Shown here piece by piece: positions 60,755 through 64,000 of a stretch of 64,000 nucleotides of DNA. This stretch comes from Zygaena filipendulae (Eukaryota; Arthropoda; Insecta; Lepidoptera; Zygaenidae). Both the position numbers and the translations under genes were made by a program. The notes under the pieces are model-generated. The model saw only the letters and a program-made list of their open reading frames with translations. It ran no database searches and was not told the DNA's origin. The stretch spans positions 5,602,501-5,666,500 of the forward strand of contig OU015651.1 in the NCBI GenBank assembly GCA_907165275.2, in the 5' to 3' direction. Every line of letters starts with the position of its first letter. Position 1 is the first letter of the stretch.

Positions 60755-63700
60755 TATAAAAGTCAATAAAAGTCATAGTCATAGAAAACCGCCGGTCTGG
60801 GTCGCTCCCGGCGGAAAGGTGCCCATGACACTCGCCGCATTGCCGCGTTGAATGGCCACGGACAACCTCTGCGCCAAAAACGACCCAGATCGGGGATCAC
60901 CACCACTCTCCCTGAGGCGCCGTCCAATTTCAATAATAAATTGTTTGGTATCTTTGCCCCAGCACCCCGACGTCTCCACCGCAAGGGGGACAAAGACATA
61001 GTCTCTCTCGAGCTGCGAATATTTGTCGCGTTTTCTCCGTGCGGCAAAGTCAGCGGCAGCCCCCGCCGAAGCGACGGTGCGCCCCAGGTGGGAGGCCGCC
61101 ACCGTACTAACGCACGTGGCGTCCCATAACAAACACCTGCCCCTTTCCCACGGCACTAAAGTTAAACCATCAGGTCTTTTCCCGTCAGATCGACACAGAC
61201 CCGGCGGTTCGAGCACGCATGGTATATTGGCCGACACCAAGGCTCTGCGGATGATGTCATTCAGGGCATGGTGCCTAGGGAATCTCCCCGCACTACGACG
61301 GCAGCTCAATGCGTGGTGCGCTTTGGCCTCCACCATGGCGCCGCAAATGCATAAGTGCGGTTCGCACACATCGCAGCCCAGGCGGAGAGCAACCGCCACA
61401 CGCACAGAATCACCGTCGAGAAGAGTCCCCAGCTGCGGAGAAGGCAGTGCATGGAGCCACGCTCCAGATTCAGGCTGAGAAACAGCTCTGAGCCTCGCTA
61501 GGTCCGCCCCTCCCGACTCGTCGATGAGCTGATCCAGCAGTCGCTTCACCCCGATATCGTCCCACGCCCGCTGACTACTTAAGGTAGCGGGCACGGGGGC
61601 GCCCGGGTTGAGAGCTCCCCAAGCCGCCATAGCCTCCGCAACCAAAGGGATGCCCTCCCAGTCACTGACAGAAGGTAGTATCACGGTGACCAGGTCCGCA
61701 ACCCCATGCGCCGATGCCAAGAAAGCCGGTAAGCCCACCCCCCCCACGCTCCGCACCCCCAGTCCCCCAAACCGTATAGGCAGGGTGGCCTGATCCCACT
61801 GTCGCGAATCAAGGGAAACGTTTAAGATAGACTCCATGGTATCCCTCAGCGTTCGGTCGAAAGCATCCACCTCCATGGGACACAACCACGTTGGCGCTGT
61901 CCGCACCAGGTACGTCATCTTCGGCATCGCGCAGCACATTCGCAGTAGAGTAAGGGCCACATGAGTCGAGACACCACGGAGACGCTCACGAGTAAAGAGA
62001 AGAAGTTGCCTCCTCGCCTCAACCGCTCCAGGAACAGCCGCCGGAAAAATTGGCGAACCAAGTAAGTTAAAGTTGTCCGGCGACAATTCTCTGAGACCGG
62101 GAAGAATCGAAGAAAAACGAGAAAAGACTGAACGCACGATGTCACCACAGGGGAAAAACTCACACTTGGACGAATGCACAACCAGTCCAATCTCCCTAAG
62201 GCACGGCAGTAACTTGGCCAAGTCTTGTGCCACCACCTCCGGCCTTCCTCCTATAGTAGCATCGTCAAGGTACCACACGTTTAGTGGAGATCTAAGTTCA
62301 GTCACCGCCTTATGGATAGCGAGACTGAAAACCAGTGGCCCAAGTGGGTCCCCCTGCTGCGCTCCAACCTGAGAGAGGATGCGAGTTCCGTTGTAAAAAA
62401 GATAAGAAGGATAGCGATAAGCTTGAAATAAGAAGGGATACAGCGTAGGAGTTTTCTCCTGAACCTCAGTCAAAAGAACGTCCCTCTCGACTGTGTTGAA
62501 GGCGTTTCGCACATCTAACTTAACGATCACTGCGCCTGCATTCTCCCGCTCCATCGCAAATGTACGCGTCGTATGTATAGCTGCCTCGCAGCCCAACCTC
62601 GTACCAAAGCCCAATTGGTGTGGCTGCAGGTAAGTCGCCAAATCAGCCCTAACCGAGCGACATCCCAGCCTTCCAACCAAACGGCGGAACGAGCTCCCTA
62701 TCGCAATAGGTCTCACCCCCCCATCCTTTTTAGTCAAAGCGCACAAAGACGCCCCGTACAGATAAGGGCAGACCTCAAGGTTGAGCTGGCCACTCAAAAG
62801 AAAATTACACAGCTTTGTAAGGGATTCCAGTAGTCGACGGCCGTTGTCGCCCGCAGACCCCGAAGTCAGTTCCTTCAAGTGCGCGGGGCGCATGCCGTCC
62901 AACCCCGCCGCCGACGCGTTATGAAATGACCCAACAGCCTGAGCCACCTCCTCGACGCTAACGGTCAAAGCGGGGATGGACCGGTCCGGCGCCTGCGGGA
63001 AAACAAGAGGGCGGGAAGGACTCGGGTGCTTGGCTCGCAGTGAGGCGAGGACTTCAGGGCTCGCTGATGCGACTGCGTCCTCCGACATTAACACGCGCGC
63101 AGCGCCTCGTATATCCCCCTCGAAAACTTTTCCCTCTATTGTCCTCCATATTGATGGCCGTCCGGAAAAGGAACCGCCACTAACGTTGTCGAATTGCGGA
63201 GATTGAGTACCAACAGTCTCAACATTAGACTTGACCTTGGATGTCAAGTTTCCAGGCCCCGTGGCATCGGGGGTTTTTAATGCCGAGTAGGCGAAAGTGA
63301 GCAGTGAGTACCAGTCGTCGACCTGGTTCTTGTCAACGCAGTTGTTAATAATCTCATACAACTTACCCGCCGCTGTGCTTCTTGCGCCTCTGGGGATATG
63401 CTTCAGCACACGGACGGTATTCCTAAGCGAAGACAAATCATCCAGTGACCGGACAGGGCCCACACTGGGCCCAGAAGCGGACAAAATCGGAGCGCGGTCG
63501 GTAGTGGTGGCGCCGCGGCCGGATACACCTTTATGCATCCTCCCCATATGTACACTTAAACCGTGTGGACCAAAGACACGAGAGGAGCCGGGGCAAAGTG
63601 GGCACGTCGATGAAGGGGAGTTAGATGCCATTTTTTGTTGGATAAACAGGACCTACAACAGGTTTAAATACTCAAGGAGTGGTGTGGATAGTCTAAGCGT

Positions 63701-63800
63701 ATTTAACCATTGTGACAAAAGTTTATAGGGTAAATAGAACCTATGAATAAGTTACATTACATAGGTAGTCGAGTAAATAACCTACTACTACTACTACACA
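60755..63800 (-). mobile_element. R2/NeSL-like non-LTR retrotransposon
   Basis: One GC-rich unit in AT-rich DNA, minus strand, containing a single long uninterrupted frame (next entry). On the coding strand the frame is preceded by about 170 bases of AT-rich leader and followed almost at once by short TATGACTATGACTTTTATTG repeats and host-like sequence, so the 3' untranslated region is very short or the 3' end is truncated. No long A tail is seen. The A run at 63806-63822 is on the plus strand, upstream of the frame. Exact borders are uncertain. Confidence 0.75.
60779..63631 (-). CDS. R2-like reverse transcriptase / endonuclease, 950 aa
   Basis: An uninterrupted frame from ATG (63629-63631) to TGA (60779-60781). 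Residues 10-33 form a C2H2 zinc finger (CPLC, then H28 and H33), the DNA-binding module expected of R2/NeSL-type elements. The reverse transcriptase follows: PIAIGSSFRRL (308-318), KLDVRNAFNTVERD (371-384, catalytic Asp373), GAQQGDPLGPLVFS (423-436) and WYLDDATIGG (453-462, Asp456-Asp457). A CCHC-like knuckle (C761, C763, H772/H773, C777) precedes KRPDG (818-822), followed by 15 residues and WDATC (836-840), matching the PD...D core of the restriction-like endonuclease. No apurinic-type endonuclease or RNase H is seen. Such proteins nick DNA and copy their own RNA at the cut. No frameshift or stop is present, so it is either recent or active. Site specificity cannot be read from this copy. Antisense frames over it are shadows. 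Confidence 0.88.
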   Translation of the reverse strand: MASNSPSSTCPLCPGSSRVFGPHGLSVHMGRMHKGVSGRGATTTDRAPILSASGPSVGPVRSLDDLSSLRNTVRVLKHIPRGARSTAAGKLYEIINNCVDKNQVDDWYSLLTFAYSALKTPDATGPGNLTSKVKSNVETVGTQSPQFDNVSGGSFSGRPSIWRTIEGKVFEGDIRGAARVLMSEDAVASASPEVLASLRAKHPSPSRPLVFPQAPDRSIPALTVSVEEVAQAVGSFHNASAAGLDGMRPAHLKELTSGSAGDNGRRLLESLTKLCNFLLSGQLNLEVCPYLYGASLCALTKKDGGVRPIAIGSSFRRLVGRLGCRSVRADLATYLQPHQLGFGTRLGCEAAIHTTRTFAMERENAGAVIVKLDVRNAFNTVERDVLLTEVQEKTPTLYPFLFQAYRYPSYLFYNGTRILSQVGAQQGDPLGPLVFSLAIHKAVTELRSPLNVWYLDDATIGGRPEVVAQDLAKLLPCLREIGLVVHSSKCEFFPCGDIVRSVFSRFSSILPGLRELSPDNFNLLGSPIFPAAVPGAVEARRQLLLFTRERLRGVSTHVALTLLRMCCAMPKMTYLVRTAPTWLCPMEVDAFDRTLRDTMESILNVSLDSRQWDQATLPIRFGGLGVRSVGGVGLPAFLASAHGVADLVTVILPSVSDWEGIPLVAEAMAAWGALNPGAPVPATLSSQRAWDDIGVKRLLDQLIDESGGADLARLRAVSQPESGAWLHALPSPQLGTLLDGDSVRVAVALRLGCDVCEPHLCICGAMVEAKAHHALSCRRSAGRFPRHHALNDIIRRALVSANIPCVLEPPGLCRSDGKRPDGLTLVPWERGRCLLWDATCVSTVAASHLGRTVASAGAAADFAARRKRDKYSQLERDYVFVPLAVETSGCWGKDTKQFIIEIGRRLRESGGDPRSGSFLAQRLSVAIQRGNAASVMGTFPPGATQTGGFL

Positions 63801-64000
63801 GAAAAAAAAAAAAAAAAAAAATAAGTTATTCATATCACCGTGTATAAAAAGAATTACAATAGGTATGTCGATTTTTTCGGTAAAGTTAAATAATTAAAAG
63901 AGAAACTAACAGTAGTAAAATAAATAAAATAATAACAACAACAACAATAATTTGTGGTGTAAAGGACCAACTTAATCAAAAACCATCGCCAAAAACACGG
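63640..64000. other. Leader of the R2-like element and flank
   Basis: Contains a (CTA)n run at 63782-63796 (ACTACTACTACTAC) and an A run at 63806-63822. ATGAATAAGTTACATTACAT (63743-63762) and AAGTTATTCATATC (63823-63836) are partly inverted copies on either side of these runs. No gene is seen up to the window end. Confidence 0.45.

Noticed and set aside
60763..63728. Open frames of up to 151 codons antisense to the R2-like frame, and other-frame shadows on the same strand
   Set aside because: They arise from the GC-rich codon use of the 950-codon frame and have no domain or splice support.
63806..63822. The A run as the poly(A) tail of the R2-like element
   Set aside because: The element is on the minus strand, so its 3' tail should lie left of 60779; this run is upstream of its start codon.

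Overview
The window is AT-rich animal nuclear DNA and almost certainly comes from a moth or butterfly (Lepidoptera). It carries dozens of interspersed repeats with a CCGCGG-rich terminal block and a CTAG end (Helitron-like), a frequent TAGGTACCTA-type motif, tRNA-derived SINEs, many short inverted-repeat elements, a long-intron cytochrome P450 gene, and a GC-rich R2-like non-LTR retrotransposon. Bacterial features (operons, CRISPR arrays, ribosome binding sites) are absent. Nearly all short open frames are chance frames or repeats. The real genes were found by joining splice-compatible, in-phase exons.

Region by region. (1) About 3.05-3.17 kb, plus strand: last coding exon of a gene whose body lies left of the window; it resembles the C-terminus of an NRF-6-like multi-pass acyltransferase. 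(2) 18.9-27.5 kb, plus strand: one complete eight-exon cytochrome P450 gene (1506 coding bases, 501 residues, CYP6-like, clan 3) with intact catalytic motifs. Its introns hold a 764-bp foldback element, Helitron-like copies (one abutting the exon 3 donor), a mariner-type MITE and a perfect hairpin. (3) About 29.9-34 kb: a possible minus-strand exon and two diverged direct copies of an 800-bp sequence. (4) 36-40.8 kb: a dense Helitron-like cluster, then a jockey-type retrotransposon tail nested in a MITE. (5) 43.3-49.1 kb, plus strand: the 3' part of a gene for a single-pass membrane protein, four in-phase exons encoding a Ser/Thr-rich stalk, a transmembrane helix and a cytoplasmic tail. The last exon has two in-frame TAG codons followed by coding-like sequence. 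(6) 52.6-54.1 kb: a tandem, partly inverted array of 175-bp MITEs, then two hAT-like non-autonomous elements each flanked by near-identical 8-bp target duplications. (7) 56.7-59.5 kb: non-LTR fragments and nested DNA elements. (8) 60.8-63.6 kb, minus strand: an uninterrupted 950-codon R2/NeSL-like reverse transcriptase with an N-terminal zinc finger and a C-terminal restriction-like endonuclease.

The host genes (acyltransferase end, P450, membrane protein) are all on the plus strand but show no sign of acting together. The P450 is expected to be an ER-anchored monooxygenase. The rest of the window is a record of repeated transposition: at least 30 Helitron-like copies or remnants and several nested insertions. 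All assignments come from reading the sequence; no database search was made.
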